Assembly (NCBI RefSeq): GCF_037023145.1
Contig: NZ_CP146091.1
Span: 1,488,001-1,552,000 of the forward strand
Length of the DNA: 64,000 bases
Reading direction: 5' to 3'
Origin: Ralstonia sp. RRA
GTDB lineage: Bacteria > Pseudomonadota > Gammaproteobacteria > Burkholderiales > Burkholderiaceae
Shown: in pieces, positions 8,712 through 19,042 of the stretch
Position numbering within the stretch: position 1 is the first letter of the stretch
How the letters are laid out: the number at the start of each line of letters is the position of its first letter
Translations under genes and position numbers: made by a program
The notes under the pieces: model-generated
Told to the model about the DNA's origin: nothing
Databases searched by the model: none
Seen by the model: the letters and a program-made list of their open reading frames with translations, nothing else

Positions 8712-11141
8712 ATGCAATTTCCGGAATCCTGGCTTCGCAGTTTCGTCAATCCGTCGATCACCACCGATGAACTCTCCCATCGCCTGACGATGGCTGGCCT
8801 CGAGGTGGAAGAGGTCGACCCCGTCGCGCCGCCGTTCACGAATATTGTCGTGGGCCATGTGGTCGAGGTGAACAAGCACCCGGACGCCGATCGCCTGAAC
8901 GTGTGTAAGGTCGATGCAGGCACGGGCGAGTTGCTGCAGATCGTGTGCGGCGCGCCGAACGTGTCGGTGGGCATCAAGGTGCCGTGCGCGATGGTGGGCG
9001 CCGAACTGCCACCGGGCGAAGACGGCAAGCCGTTCAAGATCAAGATCGGCAAGCTGCGCGGCGTGGAAAGCTACGGCATGCTGTGCTCGGCGCGCGAGCT
9101 GAAGCTGTCGGAAGACCACGGCGGCCTGCTGATCCTGCCGGAAGACACGCCGGTGGGCGCGGACATCCGCAAGGTACTCGACCTAGACGACCAGATCTTC
9201 GTCATCAAGCTCACGCCGAACAAGGCGGACTGCCTGTCGATCCATGGCGTGGCCCGCGAAGTGTCTGCCTTGACGGGCGCGCCGATCACGGTGCCGTCGA
9301 TGGCGCCGGTGGCGGTGACGCTGTCTGACAAGCTGCCGGTCAAGGTGGAAGCGCCGGACCTGTGCGGCCGTTTCTCGGGCCGCATCATCCGCGGCGTGAA
9401 CGCACATGCGAAGACGCCGGCATGGATGGTTTCGCGCATCGAGCGTGCGGGCATGCGCAGCGTGTCGGCACTGGTCGATATCTCCAACTACGTGATGCTG
9501 GAGCTGGGGCGTCCGTCGCACGTGTTCGATCTGGATAAGATCCACGGCGGCCTGACGGTGCGCTGGGGCAAGGCGGGCGAACAGCTCAAGCTGCTCAACG
9601 GCGACACGATTACCGTCGATGAAAAGGTCGGCGTGATCTCGGACGAGCAGGCGATCGAAAGCCTCGCCGGCATCATGGGCGGCGACAAGACCGCCGTTAC
9701 GCTCGACACGCAGAACATCTACGTCGAAGCCGCATTCTGGTGGCCGGAAGCCATCCAGGGCCGTGGTCGCCGCTACAACTTCTCGACCGATGCGGGGCAT
9801 CGCTTCGAGCGTGGCGTTGATTACGCGACCACGGTTGAGCACATCGAGCGCATCAGCGCGCTGATCCTCGAAATCTGCGGCGGCCAGGCTGGCCCGATCG
9901 ACGACCAGATCGTCAATCTGCCGAAGCGCGAGCCGGTGCGCATGCGTGTGGCACGTGCAGCCCGCGTGCTGGGCATTCCGCTGTCGCATGAAGTCGTGGC
10001 CGATGTGTTCAAGCGCCTGGGCCTTACGTTCAACGTGGACGGCGATGTGTTCATCGTCGAGCCGCCGTCGTACCGCTTCGACATCGAGATCGAGGAAGAC
10101 CTGATCGAAGAGGTCGCACGCATCTACGGTTTCGAGCAGATTCCGGCCAAGCCGCCGGTCGCCGAAAACGCGATGCGCCCGACAAGCGAAGCACGCCGCA
10201 CCATGCACGATGTGCGTCATGCCGTGGCCGCACGCGACTATCACGAAGTCGTCAATTTCGCCTTCGTTGAGACCGAATGGGAAGCCGACTTTGCCGGCAA
10301 CACCAACCCGATCCCGCTGCTGAACCCGATCGCCAGCCAGTACTCGGTGATGCGCAGCACGCTCATCGGCGGCCTGCTCGACAAGGTGCGCTACAACCTG
10401 AATCGCAAGGCTTCGCGCGTGCGCATGTTCGAGGTGGGCCGTGTGTTCCACCGCGATGCGAGCGTTGCTGACGGTGGTCTGTCGATTGCCGGTTACGCGC
10501 AGCCGATGATGGTGGGCGGTATTGCGTATGGCCCGTCCAAGGAAGAGCAGTGGGGCGTGCAGACGCGCCCGGTCGATTTCTTCGACGTGAAGGGCGATGT
10601 GGAGTCGCTGTTGTGGCCGCTGCAAGCTCGCTTCGAGCGCGCCGAGCATCCCGCGCTGCATCCGGGGCGCTCCGCACGTGTGGTACTGAATGGCCGCGCC
10701 ATCGGCTGGATTGGTGAGCTGCATCCGCGTTGGCTGCAGAAGTACGATCTGCCGACTGCACCGGTGGTGTGGGAGCTGGAGCTCGACGCCATCACCGCAG
10801 TCGGTCTGCCCAAGTATCGCGAAGTGCCGCGCGTGCCGGCCGTGACGCGTGACATCGCGCTGGTCGTGCGCCAGGACGTGGCGGTGCAAGACCTCGTGGA
10901 CACGTTCGAGAAAACGGCCGTTGGCACGCCGTGGCAGCGTTATCTGCAGGGCGTTGTGCTGTTCGACGAGTTCCGTCCGAAGGCCGCTACAGCAGCCATT
11001 GGGGCACAGGAGAAAAGCCTTGCCTTCAGAATTACGTTGCAAGATACTGACAGCACCCTCCAGGACGACATTGTCGAGGCCGCCACGCAGCAGTTGATTC
11101 GAGCGGCCGGCGATGCATTCGGCGCACGTCTGCGCGCCTGA
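8712..11141 (+). CDS. pheT: Phenylalanine-tRNA ligase beta subunit
   Basis: An 809-residue beta subunit of phenylalanyl-tRNA synthetase. It opens with [15 protein letters not shown] tRNA-binding (EMAP-like) OB domain follows at about 40-150, then the B3/B4 editing domain that hydrolyses Tyr-tRNA-Phe, B5, a non-catalytic synthetase-like core, and a C-terminal FDX-ACB anticodon-binding domain that begins near [18 protein letters not shown]. Length is normal for the family. It is followed by ihfA 69 bp on, the conserved pheST-ihfA arrangement also found in enterobacteria. Confidence 0.98.
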   Translation: MQFPESWLRSFVNPSITTDELSHRLTMAGLEVEEVDPVAPPFTNIVVGHVVEVNKHPDADRLNVCKVDAGTGELLQIVCGAPNVSVGIKVPCAMVGAELPPGEDGKPFKIKIGKLRGVESYGMLCSARELKLSEDHGGLLILPEDTPVGADIRKVLDLDDQIFVIKLTPNKADCLSIHGVAREVSALTGAPITVPSMAPVAVTLSDKLPVKVEAPDLCGRFSGRIIRGVNAHAKTPAWMVSRIERAGMRSVSALVDISNYVMLELGRPSHVFDLDKIHGGLTVRWGKAGEQLKLLNGDTITVDEKVGVISDEQAIESLAGIMGGDKTAVTLDTQNIYVEAAFWWPEAIQGRGRRYNFSTDAGHRFERGVDYATTVEHIERISALILEICGGQAGPIDDQIVNLPKREPVRMRVARAARVLGIPLSHEVVADVFKRLGLTFNVDGDVFIVEPPSYRFDIEIEEDLIEEVARIYGFEQIPAKPPVAENAMRPTSEARRTMHDVRHAVAARDYHEVVNFAFVETEWEADFAGNTNPIPLLNPIASQYSVMRSTLIGGLLDKVRYNLNRKASRVRMFEVGRVFHRDASVADGGLSIAGYAQPMMVGGIAYGPSKEEQWGVQTRPVDFFDVKGDVESLLWPLQARFERAEHPALHPGRSARVVLNGRAIGWIGELHPRWLQKYDLPTAPVVWELELDAITAVGLPKYREVPRVPAVTRDIALVVRQDVAVQDLVDTFEKTAVGTPWQRYLQGVVLFDEFRPKAATAAIGAQEKSLAFRITLQDTDSTLQDDIVEAATQQLIRAAGDAFGARLRA

Positions 11142-11210
11142 CGTCCGCGCCTCGCGAGAGACCGCTCGAACGAACTTCCGCATTCGGATCGATCACGCAA
11201 AGCGAATCCT

Positions 11211-11627
11211 ATGAACGATCAACACGCGCCCGCGCTGGCGGCATCTTTGGACGACTCGCTCGGTTCTTCTTCGGTAGCACTGGCTGACGCGCGCGATGCG
11301 CGTGGCCAGGATGTGCCGACGCTCACCAAGGCTGAGCTTGCCGAGATGCTGTTCGAGCAGGTCGGCCTGAACAAGCGTGAATCGAAGGATATGGTCGAGG
11401 CGTTTTTCGACGTGATTCGCGAAGCGCTCGAGCAGGGTGACAGCGTCAAGCTGTCCGGCTTCGGCAATTTCCAGTTGCGTGATAAGCCGCAGCGCCCGGG
11501 CCGCAATCCGAAGACCGGGGAGATCATCCCCATCACAGCGCGCCGTGTCGTCACGTTCCACGCCAGCCAGAAGCTCAAGGCGCTCGTTGAAGAGCGCGTC
11601 GAGCCGATGCCAGCGGACGTCGCGTAA
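11211..11627 (+). CDS. ihfA: Integration host factor subunit alpha (N-terminally extended)
   Basis: A DNA-bending HU/IHF-family protein. From Thr37 onward ([17 protein letters not shown]) it aligns with full-length E. coli IHF-alpha, including the beta-arm motif [20 protein letters not shown] with the intercalating proline. The 138-residue product has a 36-residue acidic, Ala/Ser/Asp-rich extension before the core. A GTG at codon 35 is a possible shorter start, but its Shine-Dalgarno spacing is poor and the ATG at 11211 fits better. IHF-alpha pairs with IHF-beta (not in this window) in nucleoid architecture and in sigma54 activation. Confidence 0.93.
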   Translation: MNDQHAPALAASLDDSLGSSSVALADARDARGQDVPTLTKAELAEMLFEQVGLNKRESKDMVEAFFDVIREALEQGDSVKLSGFGNFQLRDKPQRPGRNPKTGEIIPITARRVVTFHASQKLKALVEERVEPMPADVA

Positions 11628-11694
11628 TTCTGCCGCTGTGTAATTCCGTTGTTTCTGTCGTTCCGTCCACCCCGGATCTTTTCGCCTGCCCTTC

Positions 11695-12123
11695 ATGGCT
11701 GCCGATAAACACACGGAGCGGGTCAACCTGCCGCCGATTCCTGCCAAGCGCTACTTCACCATTGGTGAGGTGAGTGATCTGTGCGCGGTCAAACCGCATG
11801 TGTTGCGCTATTGGGAGCAGGAGTTCACGCAACTCAAGCCCGTCAAGCGACGCGGCAATCGTCGGTACTACCAGCATCATGAAGTGCTGTTGATTCGACG
11901 CATTCGCGAGTTGCTGTATGAGCAGGGCTTTACGATCAACGGCGCGCGCAACCGGCTCGATGAGTTGCGGCACGGCGTGGGTGCTGCACCGATGCATGCT
12001 GCTGAGCCAGAGATCGAAGCCCCTGCAGCGGCACCTCTGGTGACGGGCGGCGCGGTGGATGTGCCGAGCTTGCGCCGCGCGTTGCAATCGGTGCTGGAGA
12101 TTTTGCACAGCGATAAACCATAA
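11695..12123 (+). CDS. MerR-family transcriptional regulator
   Basis: A 142-residue regulator. Residues about 19-88 form a MerR winged helix-turn-helix (YFTIGEVSDLCAVKPHVLRYWE, then RRGNRRYYQHHEV). The C-terminus is short and Ala/Pro-rich, and lacks the cysteines of metal sensors. This type of MerR protein regularly follows ihfA in Burkholderiales and has no settled function that I know of. The 67-bp gap from ihfA suggests the same transcription unit. The next feature is tRNA-Pro. Confidence 0.9.
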   Translation: MAADKHTERVNLPPIPAKRYFTIGEVSDLCAVKPHVLRYWEQEFTQLKPVKRRGNRRYYQHHEVLLIRRIRELLYEQGFTINGARNRLDELRHGVGAAPMHAAEPEIEAPAAAPLVTGGAVDVPSLRRALQSVLEILHSDKP

Positions 12124-12141
12124 GCACACGCGGCGACCCAC

Positions 12142-12171
12142 TAGTCATCCACACAGTCGCTCTGTTATACT
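12142..12171 (+). promoter_or_regulatory. Promoter of tRNA-Pro
   Basis: TATACT at 12166-12171 is a good -10 box ending 9 bp before the tRNA 5' end. TAGTCA at 12142-12147 is a weak -35 with an 18-nt spacer. Confidence 0.5.
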
Positions 12172-12180
12172 TTTGTGCTT

Positions 12181-12257
<77 letters not shown>

Positions 12258-12265
12258 GGAAAATT

Positions 12266-12300
12266 AAAGGACTTACGGCGATGAGCCGTAAGTCCTTTTT
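12266..12300 (+). terminator. Terminator of tRNA-Pro
   Basis: AAAGGACTTACGGC (12266-12279) pairs perfectly with GCCGTAAGTCCTTT (12285-12298) across a 5-nt loop and is followed by more T residues. An ATG inside the loop is in frame with bluB but is not a credible start. Confidence 0.9.
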
Positions 12301-12343
12301 GTTTTCTACGGGGACATCACACGCGCATGCGCGGCTTGAAGCC

Positions 12344-13027
12344 ATGAGCCAATTTCGGTATAGCGACGGTGAAGTCGACGCCGTCTATCGGGTGATCCGC
12401 GAGCGGCGAGACATGCGCCATTTCCGGCCCGACCCACTTGATGCGGCACTGCTGACACGTCTGTTAGAGGCCGCACACCTTGGCCCCAGCGTCGGCTTCA
12501 TGCAGCCCTGGCGCTTCATCCACATCACAGATCGAGACCTGCGCACCAGTGTGCACGCACTGGTTGAAGCCGAGCGTCAGCAGACTGCCGCTGCACTGGG
12601 CGAGCGGCAGGATGATTTCATGCGGCTCAAGGTGGAGGGCATTCTGGAATGTGGAGAGGTCTTCGTGGCGGCGCTCATGGATGGCCGCGAGCGGCATGTT
12701 TTCGGCCGGCGTACGTTGCCGGAGATGGATCTGGCTTCGGTCGCCTGCGCGATCCAAAACCTCTGGTTGGCTGCCAGGGCGGAAGGGATCGGCATGGGGT
12801 GGGTTTCTCTCTTCGATCCCGAGCAGTTGGCCGAGCTGCTTCATCTGCCGTCTGGCGCCAAGCCGGTCGCAGTGCTGTGCCTCGGGTACGTGGATCAGTT
12901 CTACGACCAGCCGATGCTGGAGCAGCAACAATGGGCAGCACGGCAGGCACTCCATGAACTGCTGTTCGAGAACGGTTGGGGCAATCCGAGCCCACTCGCT
13001 GATAGCGCCCAGATCCGCTCCGACTAA
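12344..13027 (+). CDS. bluB: 5,6-dimethylbenzimidazole synthase BluB
   Basis: A 227-residue nitroreductase-fold protein with the BluB pattern: RERRDMRHFRPDP near the N-terminus, AHLGPSVGFMQPWRFI for flavin binding, and GWVSLFDPEQL toward the C-terminus. BluB breaks down its own reduced FMN with oxygen to give dimethylbenzimidazole, the lower ligand of cobalamin. The chosen ATG at 12344 gives the family's usual N-terminus; the frame is open back to 12218 but that stretch crosses tRNA-Pro and its terminator. No other cobalamin gene and no cobalamin riboswitch are visible here. It converges with the AraC gene, whose stop is 10 bp away. Confidence 0.9.
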   Translation: MSQFRYSDGEVDAVYRVIRERRDMRHFRPDPLDAALLTRLLEAAHLGPSVGFMQPWRFIHITDRDLRTSVHALVEAERQQTAAALGERQDDFMRLKVEGILECGEVFVAALMDGRERHVFGRRTLPEMDLASVACAIQNLWLAARAEGIGMGWVSLFDPEQLAELLHLPSGAKPVAVLCLGYVDQFYDQPMLEQQQWAARQALHELLFENGWGNPSPLADSAQIRSD

Positions 13028-13037
13028 GCGATCTGGC

Positions 13038-13982
13038 TCAAGACGAGATCGTCTCGCGCGCGGGCCCAGCGATCGCTCGCCGATACCGCGCCGGCGTCAT
13101 CCCCAGTTGCTGCTTGAACGCCTTGCCGAACGCGGCTTCGGATTGATAACCAACCCGGGCGCTGATCTCACCCACACTCAGCCGCGTATGCATCAACGCA
13201 TCACAGGCCATGGTCATGCGCACGCGCGTGAGGAAATCCCACACGGTCATGTCGGCGCGTGCCTTGAAGTGGCGCGCATAGGTAGCACGTGACATGGCTG
13301 CCAGGTTTGCCAGGGCATCAATGGTCCATGCCTGTTCGGGCCTGGTGAGCATGGCTTGCACGGACGCGCTGAGACGTGCGTCCGATAGCAACGTGAGCGT
13401 TCCTGGCCCGGCATTCTCACGCTGGCCGTAGACGCGCAGCGCAAGCGTCAGCAGCGCCTGGCTCAACGATGTGACGATCGCCAGTGCACCGGGGGCGCGC
13501 GTTTCAGCCTCGCTGCGCATCATGCCAATGACGGCTTGCAGCGCTGGAAACGAAGCACTATCACTCAAGGACACATGCAGCGGGTCGGGCAGCGTGCGCA
13601 CCAGCAATGTGGCCGAACCATGCTCGTGCACGAAGCGGCCGCAAAGGAGGTCGACCTCGGCGGCGCCACGACCGGTCTGGCGCAGCGGGAGCATGCCGTC
13701 GTGCGATGTGCGCAGTTTTCGAGCGGGCGCATCTGCGCGGCTGGCGGGGTCGTGAATGGTGTGCGCATGACCGCGCGGGAAAAGGATGAAATCACCTTCG
13801 CGCAGGGTGAGTGTGTGGCCGCCGGTTTCCACCAGACATGTGCCAGCCAGCACCAGGTGGAAGATCGCCTGACCCTCCGGCTCAGGATCATGTGGGATCG
13901 AGAAGGGGCCTTGAAACAGGCAGCGCAGATCAAGACTGGCCTGCGGGCGGGTCAACTGGATGAATTGGCTGAGCGCATCCAT
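13038..13982 (-). CDS. AraC-family transcriptional regulator
   Basis: A 314-residue regulator. An N-terminal cupin-like sensor (about 1-170, with RGHAHTIHDP) is of the AraC cupin_6 type. A C-terminal pair of helix-turn-helix motifs (about 205-300) includes AAMSRATYARHFKA and RVGYQSEAAFGKAFKQQLG, ending MTPARYRR. It is divergent from the AhpD-like gene with a 116-bp gap that holds an inverted repeat. This layout, cupin-AraC next to a small peroxidase or flavodoxin-like gene, suggests it controls that neighbour. Inducer unknown. Confidence 0.92.
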   Translation of the reverse strand: MDALSQFIQLTRPQASLDLRCLFQGPFSIPHDPEPEGQAIFHLVLAGTCLVETGGHTLTLREGDFILFPRGHAHTIHDPASRADAPARKLRTSHDGMLPLRQTGRGAAEVDLLCGRFVHEHGSATLLVRTLPDPLHVSLSDSASFPALQAVIGMMRSEAETRAPGALAIVTSLSQALLTLALRVYGQRENAGPGTLTLLSDARLSASVQAMLTRPEQAWTIDALANLAAMSRATYARHFKARADMTVWDFLTRVRMTMACDALMHTRLSVGEISARVGYQSEAAFGKAFKQQLGMTPARYRRAIAGPARETISS

Positions 13983-14005
13983 TGAGACGATCTCGATAAA
14001 AATTG

Positions 14006-14024
14006 GTTGAATCGAGTATTCAAC
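14006..14024. promoter_or_regulatory. Inverted repeat in the araC-like/ahpD-like divergent promoter
   Basis: GTTGAAT (14006-14012) and ATTCAAC (14018-14024) form a perfect 7-bp inverted repeat with a 5-nt spacer, 24 bp before the AraC gene start on one side and 75 bp before the AhpD-like start on the other. It is a reasonable regulator site, though AraC proteins more often bind direct repeats. Confidence 0.4.
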
Positions 14025-14098
14025 GGATCTTGGTTAAAGACAATACTCTTTCCAACGGCGCAGGCATCGGGCCAGTGCCACACCACCGGGAGCACATC

Positions 14099-14434
14099 AT
14101 GCTGAACTGGGTTGAGTATCGGAAGGAACTGCTGGGGCGCATTGGCGAGATTGGCAAGATCACGCCGGATACGGTCAAGGGCTATCAAACGCTGTCGGGT
14201 GCGAAGACCGGTAGCCTGGATGCCAAGACGCGTGAACTGATTGCCCTGGCCGTGGCGGTGACGACGCGTTGCGATGGCTGTATCACCGTGCACACCGCTG
14301 AAGCGCTCAAGCACGGCGCCACGCATGAAGAGATTGCGGATGCGTTGAGCGTAGCGATCTCGCTCAACGCGGGGGCGGCGCTGGTGTACTCGGCGCGCGT
14401 GATGGACGCGGTGCAGGCTTACGAGAAGGCCTAA
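14099..14434 (+). CDS. AhpD-like carboxymuconolactone decarboxylase family protein
   Basis: A 111-residue all-helical protein of the CMD/AhpD superfamily. It has the redox signature CDGCITVH, with Cys58, Cys61 and His65, as in AhpD-type peroxidase reductases, so a thiol peroxidase or disulfide reductase role is more likely than lactone decarboxylation. The ATG at 14099 follows GGGAG. The frame is open upstream to 14003 but that part overlaps the divergent promoter. It is transcribed away from the AraC regulator, which probably controls it. Confidence 0.88.
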   Translation: MLNWVEYRKELLGRIGEIGKITPDTVKGYQTLSGAKTGSLDAKTRELIALAVAVTTRCDGCITVHTAEALKHGATHEEIADALSVAISLNAGAALVYSARVMDAVQAYEKA

Positions 14435-14456
14435 GAGTCTCACCCTGGCCGCTTTG

Positions 14457-15404
14457 CTATCGCGTGATCCGCAGGCGGCAGGTGGCCTGACGGGTTTCGC
14501 CTGGGGCGAGCAGGTGCAGGCCCTCGCCGTGGTGGATGGCGTTGGGTAGGCCCATCCAGGGCTCAACGCAGTAGAAATCGGACGTGGCGTTTTCCGTCCA
14601 GGTGGTGATGGCGTGCCAGGGCACCGGCGCGCCATCTACCTCGATGCGGATGCGGCGGCCAAGCGGCGCATCTGCGTGCGGCGGAATGATGAGCGTGGCT
14701 GCGCCGGCGTCGTCGAGCAGGTGGTAGCGGTCCTGCAGCGTTGGGTTGTCCAAGTGGTAGGTTGCTTGTCCGGGCTCCGGCGTATCGAGGCTGCCGTCAG
14801 CCAACTGGCGTGAAAGCCGCGATGGCGGCATCGACAGCTCAGCCGCACTGCGCAACGCGTGCGGCAGCGCGAAGTAGAAATGGTGACCGGCGTAAAACGG
14901 CATTGGTGCATGGGCGTCGCCGTTGTCGAGGTGCTTGACCGAGAACGTTGCCTCCAGCCCGTCAATCAGCAGTCGATACGTGATACGGAATTCGAACGCG
15001 AACGGATAGCCTTCGCGCGTTCGTGGGGTGTCACGTAGCAGCATGACGATGTGGGTGTCGCTCGCGTCTTCCACTTCAAACGGCAGGTCTCGTGCAAAGC
15101 CGTGTTGTGGCAGCGCATGTCGTTGCCCGCGTGCGTCGCGCCACTGGCCGATTTCGCCATCGACAAAATGCCGGCCGATGAAGGGAAACAGCAGCGGATT
15201 GCCGCCACGTACCTTGGCCGGGTTGGACCAGTCCGCATGTTCTGGCCAGAAGAGGATCTCTTCACCGAGATGGCGCCAGCGCACGAGCCGGCCGCCGGCT
15301 TCCGGCGCGAGCAGCAGCATGGAGCCTTCCGCGCTCGGGTCGTCAACATCACCGATGCGGACTAGCGAGCGGTCTTGGAAGTGAGCGGTGGGCAGGTCGT
15401 GCAT
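14457..15404 (-). CDS. Aldose 1-epimerase family protein
   Basis: A 315-residue galactose-mutarotase-fold protein. Likely catalytic residues are His101 (PQHGFARD), the His174-His175 pair (YAGHHFYF) and Glu281 (FYCVEPWMG), matching the His/His/Glu set of mutarotases and of YeaD-type glucose-6-phosphate epimerases. It may interconvert the anomers of a free or phosphorylated sugar. It converges with the AhpD-like gene (22 bp between the stops). No sugar-catabolic neighbours narrow the substrate. Confidence 0.88.
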   Translation of the reverse strand: MHDLPTAHFQDRSLVRIGDVDDPSAEGSMLLLAPEAGGRLVRWRHLGEEILFWPEHADWSNPAKVRGGNPLLFPFIGRHFVDGEIGQWRDARGQRHALPQHGFARDLPFEVEDASDTHIVMLLRDTPRTREGYPFAFEFRITYRLLIDGLEATFSVKHLDNGDAHAPMPFYAGHHFYFALPHALRSAAELSMPPSRLSRQLADGSLDTPEPGQATYHLDNPTLQDRYHLLDDAGAATLIIPPHADAPLGRRIRIEVDGAPVPWHAITTWTENATSDFYCVEPWMGLPNAIHHGEGLHLLAPGETRQATCRLRITR

Positions 15405-15481
15405 GAGTGGTCGGGTAGGGTGACTTGTTGGGGTGGGGTTCGCGTACTAGATTGTCAATGCGTTTTGCCCGGAGGGAAACC

Positions 15482-15664
15482 ATGTCCGCCAGCCGTTACG
15501 CCAATCCGTCCGTCAATTGCGCGGGCCGCGCGCGCAGCTTGATGCGTCCCGCACATACCGTTCCACCCCCTGACGAGCCATCGCCGCCGGGTATTCCTCC
15601 TGATTTGCCGTCGCCGGATGAACCTCCGCCGCCAGTTGAGCCGCCCGAGATGTTGCGGTTGTGA
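15482..15664 (+). CDS. Small proline/acid-rich protein (60 aa), unknown
   Basis: I do not recognise this gene. A strong GGAGG Shine-Dalgarno lies 7 nt before the ATG at 15482. The product has a basic N-terminal half followed by about 30 residues made almost only of Pro, Glu, Asp and Ser, in which the motif PDEP occurs twice, ending PPEMLRL. There is no signal peptide or membrane segment. The C-terminal half should be disordered. It stands alone between the epimerase promoter and a lipoprotein gene. The strong ribosome-binding site is the main support for it being real. Confidence 0.5.
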   Translation: MSASRYANPSVNCAGRARSLMRPAHTVPPPDEPSPPGIPPDLPSPDEPPPPVEPPEMLRL

Positions 15665-15767
15665 CGCGCTGTTACTAATCGTCACAGCTTTACGCAAAGC
15701 GGTTCGTAAGATGGCGTCAGTCCCCGCGCGACTTGCGCATTTCTACAACGACAATACGAGCCCAATC

Positions 15768-16139
15768 ATGTCGATTCTTCCGCGTCTGACTCTGTGCGCT
15801 GTGCTGGCGGCCTCCATGGCCGGCTGTGTGGTGGCCCCACCGCAGCAAACGCGCACGGTAGTGGTGCGCGAGCCGGTTCCAGTCGCGGCTCCGGTTGATC
15901 CGCGCGCCCGCTTTGACCAGGTGCAAGGCCGTCTCGCCGAGGAATTCCATCGCGTGGACGTGCGCCAGTCGCAGGGCTACATCGATCCGTACCGCGCGGA
16001 TGGCTTGCGCGACCGCCTGCGCCGCATCCGCCAGGAAACCAACGACATGGCCAGCCAGCACAACGGCGGCCTGTCTGGCGACGAACAGCGTGCGCTGAAC
16101 GACGAGCTCGGCGCCGTGGCACACGACATCAACCGTTAA
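15768..16139 (+). CDS. Small putative lipoprotein
   Basis: A 123-residue product with a lipoprotein signal peptide: basic start, hydrophobic stretch, then MAGC with the lipidated cysteine at residue 20. A Pro/Val/Arg linker follows (about 21-48). The rest is charged and helical, with RFDQVQGRLAEEFHRVDVRQ and a pattern of Arg and Asp that suggests a short coiled coil. The mature form is probably anchored to an outer or inner membrane facing the periplasm. Function unknown. The Shine-Dalgarno is weak. dinB follows on the same strand 183 bp on. Confidence 0.78.
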   Translation: MSILPRLTLCAVLAASMAGCVVAPPQQTRTVVVREPVPVAAPVDPRARFDQVQGRLAEEFHRVDVRQSQGYIDPYRADGLRDRLRRIRQETNDMASQHNGGLSGDEQRALNDELGAVAHDINR

Positions 16140-16322
16140 GCCGCCTTTCCCGTCCCATCATTCGCCGATGCTGCGCTGCAGTATCGGCGAAATGCATTGT
16201 TGCGCAGCCGAGCGTGCACATTCGGTGCACACCCGGCGGAAGCTGGTACGCTTGCGTTCCTCCTGAACGTGCAAGCCCGCTCTGATGCGGCTTGTTGTGG
16301 CCCGTCCTGACGGCCTCCTGCC

Positions 16323-17396
16323 GTGCGAAAGATCATCCACTGCGACTGCGACTGCTTCTACGCCGCCATCGAGATGCGCGATGACCCGCGCCTGGTCGGT
16401 AAGCCGCTGGCCGTTGGCGGGCGGCCCGAGCGGCGCGGTGTGGTGGCTACCTGCAACTACGAAGCGCGCAAGTTCGGCATTCACTCCGCGATGCCCATGT
16501 CGCAGGCCGTCAAGCGTTGTCCGGACTTGCTGATCGTGCCGCCGTCCATGGACAAGTACCGCCAGGTCGCGCGCCAGATCTTCGCCATCTATCACAGCTA
16601 CACGCCACTGGTTGAGCCGCTCTCGCTGGACGAGGCCTACCTTGACGTGAGCGATAGCCCGATGCTTGCCGGTAGCGGCACGCGCATCGCCGAGGACATC
16701 CGCCGCCGCGTGCGGGAGGAAATCGGTATCACCGTGTCGGCCGGGGTGGCCCCCAACAAGTTCATCGCCAAGATCGCGAGCGATTGGAAAAAGCCCGACG
16801 GCCTGTTCGTGGTGCGGCCGGAGCAGGTGGATGCCTTTGTGGCCGAGCTGCCTGTGGAGCGCCTGTTTGGCGTGGGCAAGGTGACGGCCGCCAAGCTGCG
16901 CCGGCTGGGCGCTGAAACGTGCGCAGACTTGCGTAGTTGGGGCACCGATCGGTTGCAGCAGCATTTCGGCGTTTTCGGTTTCCGGTTGCATGACCTCTGC
17001 CGCGGCATCGACCACCGGCAGGTGCAACCCTCGCAGATCCGCAAATCCGTCAGCGTGGAAGAAACGTACGCGACAGACTTGCGCACGCTCGATGATTGCC
17101 AGCGTGAGCTGATCATCCTCGTCGAGCAGCTTGCCGCGCGCGTTGAACGTGCCCGCGCCGCCGACATGATCCACAAGACGTACGTCAAGCTGCGCTTCGC
17201 GGATTTTCGTGGGACCACGGTCGAGTGCATCCACCCGAAAGTGTCGCTGCCGGTGTTCTCGAAATTGCTGACGCAGGGCTTCGAGCGGCGGCAGATTCCT
17301 GTGCGGTTGCTGGGCGTCGGGGTGCGTCTGTACGAGTCCGACGCGCACGCGCGTCAACAGACGCTATTCACGGAAGACACCAACACGGTTGAGTGA
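16323..17396 (+). CDS. dinB: DNA polymerase IV (GTG start)
   Basis: A 357-residue Y-family translesion polymerase (351 in E. coli). It begins at GTG 16323 with (M)RKIIHCDCDCFYAAIEM, which lines up without gaps with E. coli Pol IV. Catalytic residues are Asp8, Asp103 and Glu104 (SLDEAYLD); the steric-gate position 13 is Tyr instead of Phe. Palm, fingers, thumb (with helix-hairpin-helix about 180-210) and little-finger domains are all present. There is no ATG at the correct place. No clear LexA box is seen directly upstream. Confidence 0.95.
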   Translation: MRKIIHCDCDCFYAAIEMRDDPRLVGKPLAVGGRPERRGVVATCNYEARKFGIHSAMPMSQAVKRCPDLLIVPPSMDKYRQVARQIFAIYHSYTPLVEPLSLDEAYLDVSDSPMLAGSGTRIAEDIRRRVREEIGITVSAGVAPNKFIAKIASDWKKPDGLFVVRPEQVDAFVAELPVERLFGVGKVTAAKLRRLGAETCADLRSWGTDRLQQHFGVFGFRLHDLCRGIDHRQVQPSQIRKSVSVEETYATDLRTLDDCQRELIILVEQLAARVERARAADMIHKTYVKLRFADFRGTTVECIHPKVSLPVFSKLLTQGFERRQIPVRLLGVGVRLYESDAHARQQTLFTEDTNTVE

Positions 17397-17495
17397 GCTC
17401 CGATTGTCGTGAGTTGTTGTGACGCACGTCAGTCGGGTACGAATTGTCCTATTTTCCTGTCTGCATCACGGCGATGTGAAGGGGCGGACGTCGCC

Positions 17496-17518
17496 AGCGG
17501 GTAAAATGCCCGCTTTTT
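17496..17518 (+). terminator. Hairpin after dinB (terminator or promoter)
   Basis: AGCGGG (17496-17501) pairs with CCCGCT (17509-17514) and four more T residues follow, so it may end dinB transcription. The loop TAAAAT also resembles a -10 box for the permease gene 82 bp downstream; both readings are possible. Confidence 0.4.
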
Positions 17519-17599
17519 GCAAAAATCCGCCGCCGCGCGCCACACGTGCGCGACAGTGCATCCGTACCCACGGAGGCACGCAGACAGGAGACGCAGTCA

Positions 17600-19030
<1,431 letters not shown>

Positions 19031-19042
19031 TCGCCTGGTCGC

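Noticed and set aside
9183..11183. Minus-strand ORF (666 codons) antisense to pheT
   Set aside because: Shadow of pheT with composition typical of antisense frames (many His, Arg, Leu) and no domains.
12258..12343. Cobalamin riboswitch before bluB
   Set aside because: Only the tRNA terminator hairpin fits in the 86-bp gap; there is no room for a riboswitch.
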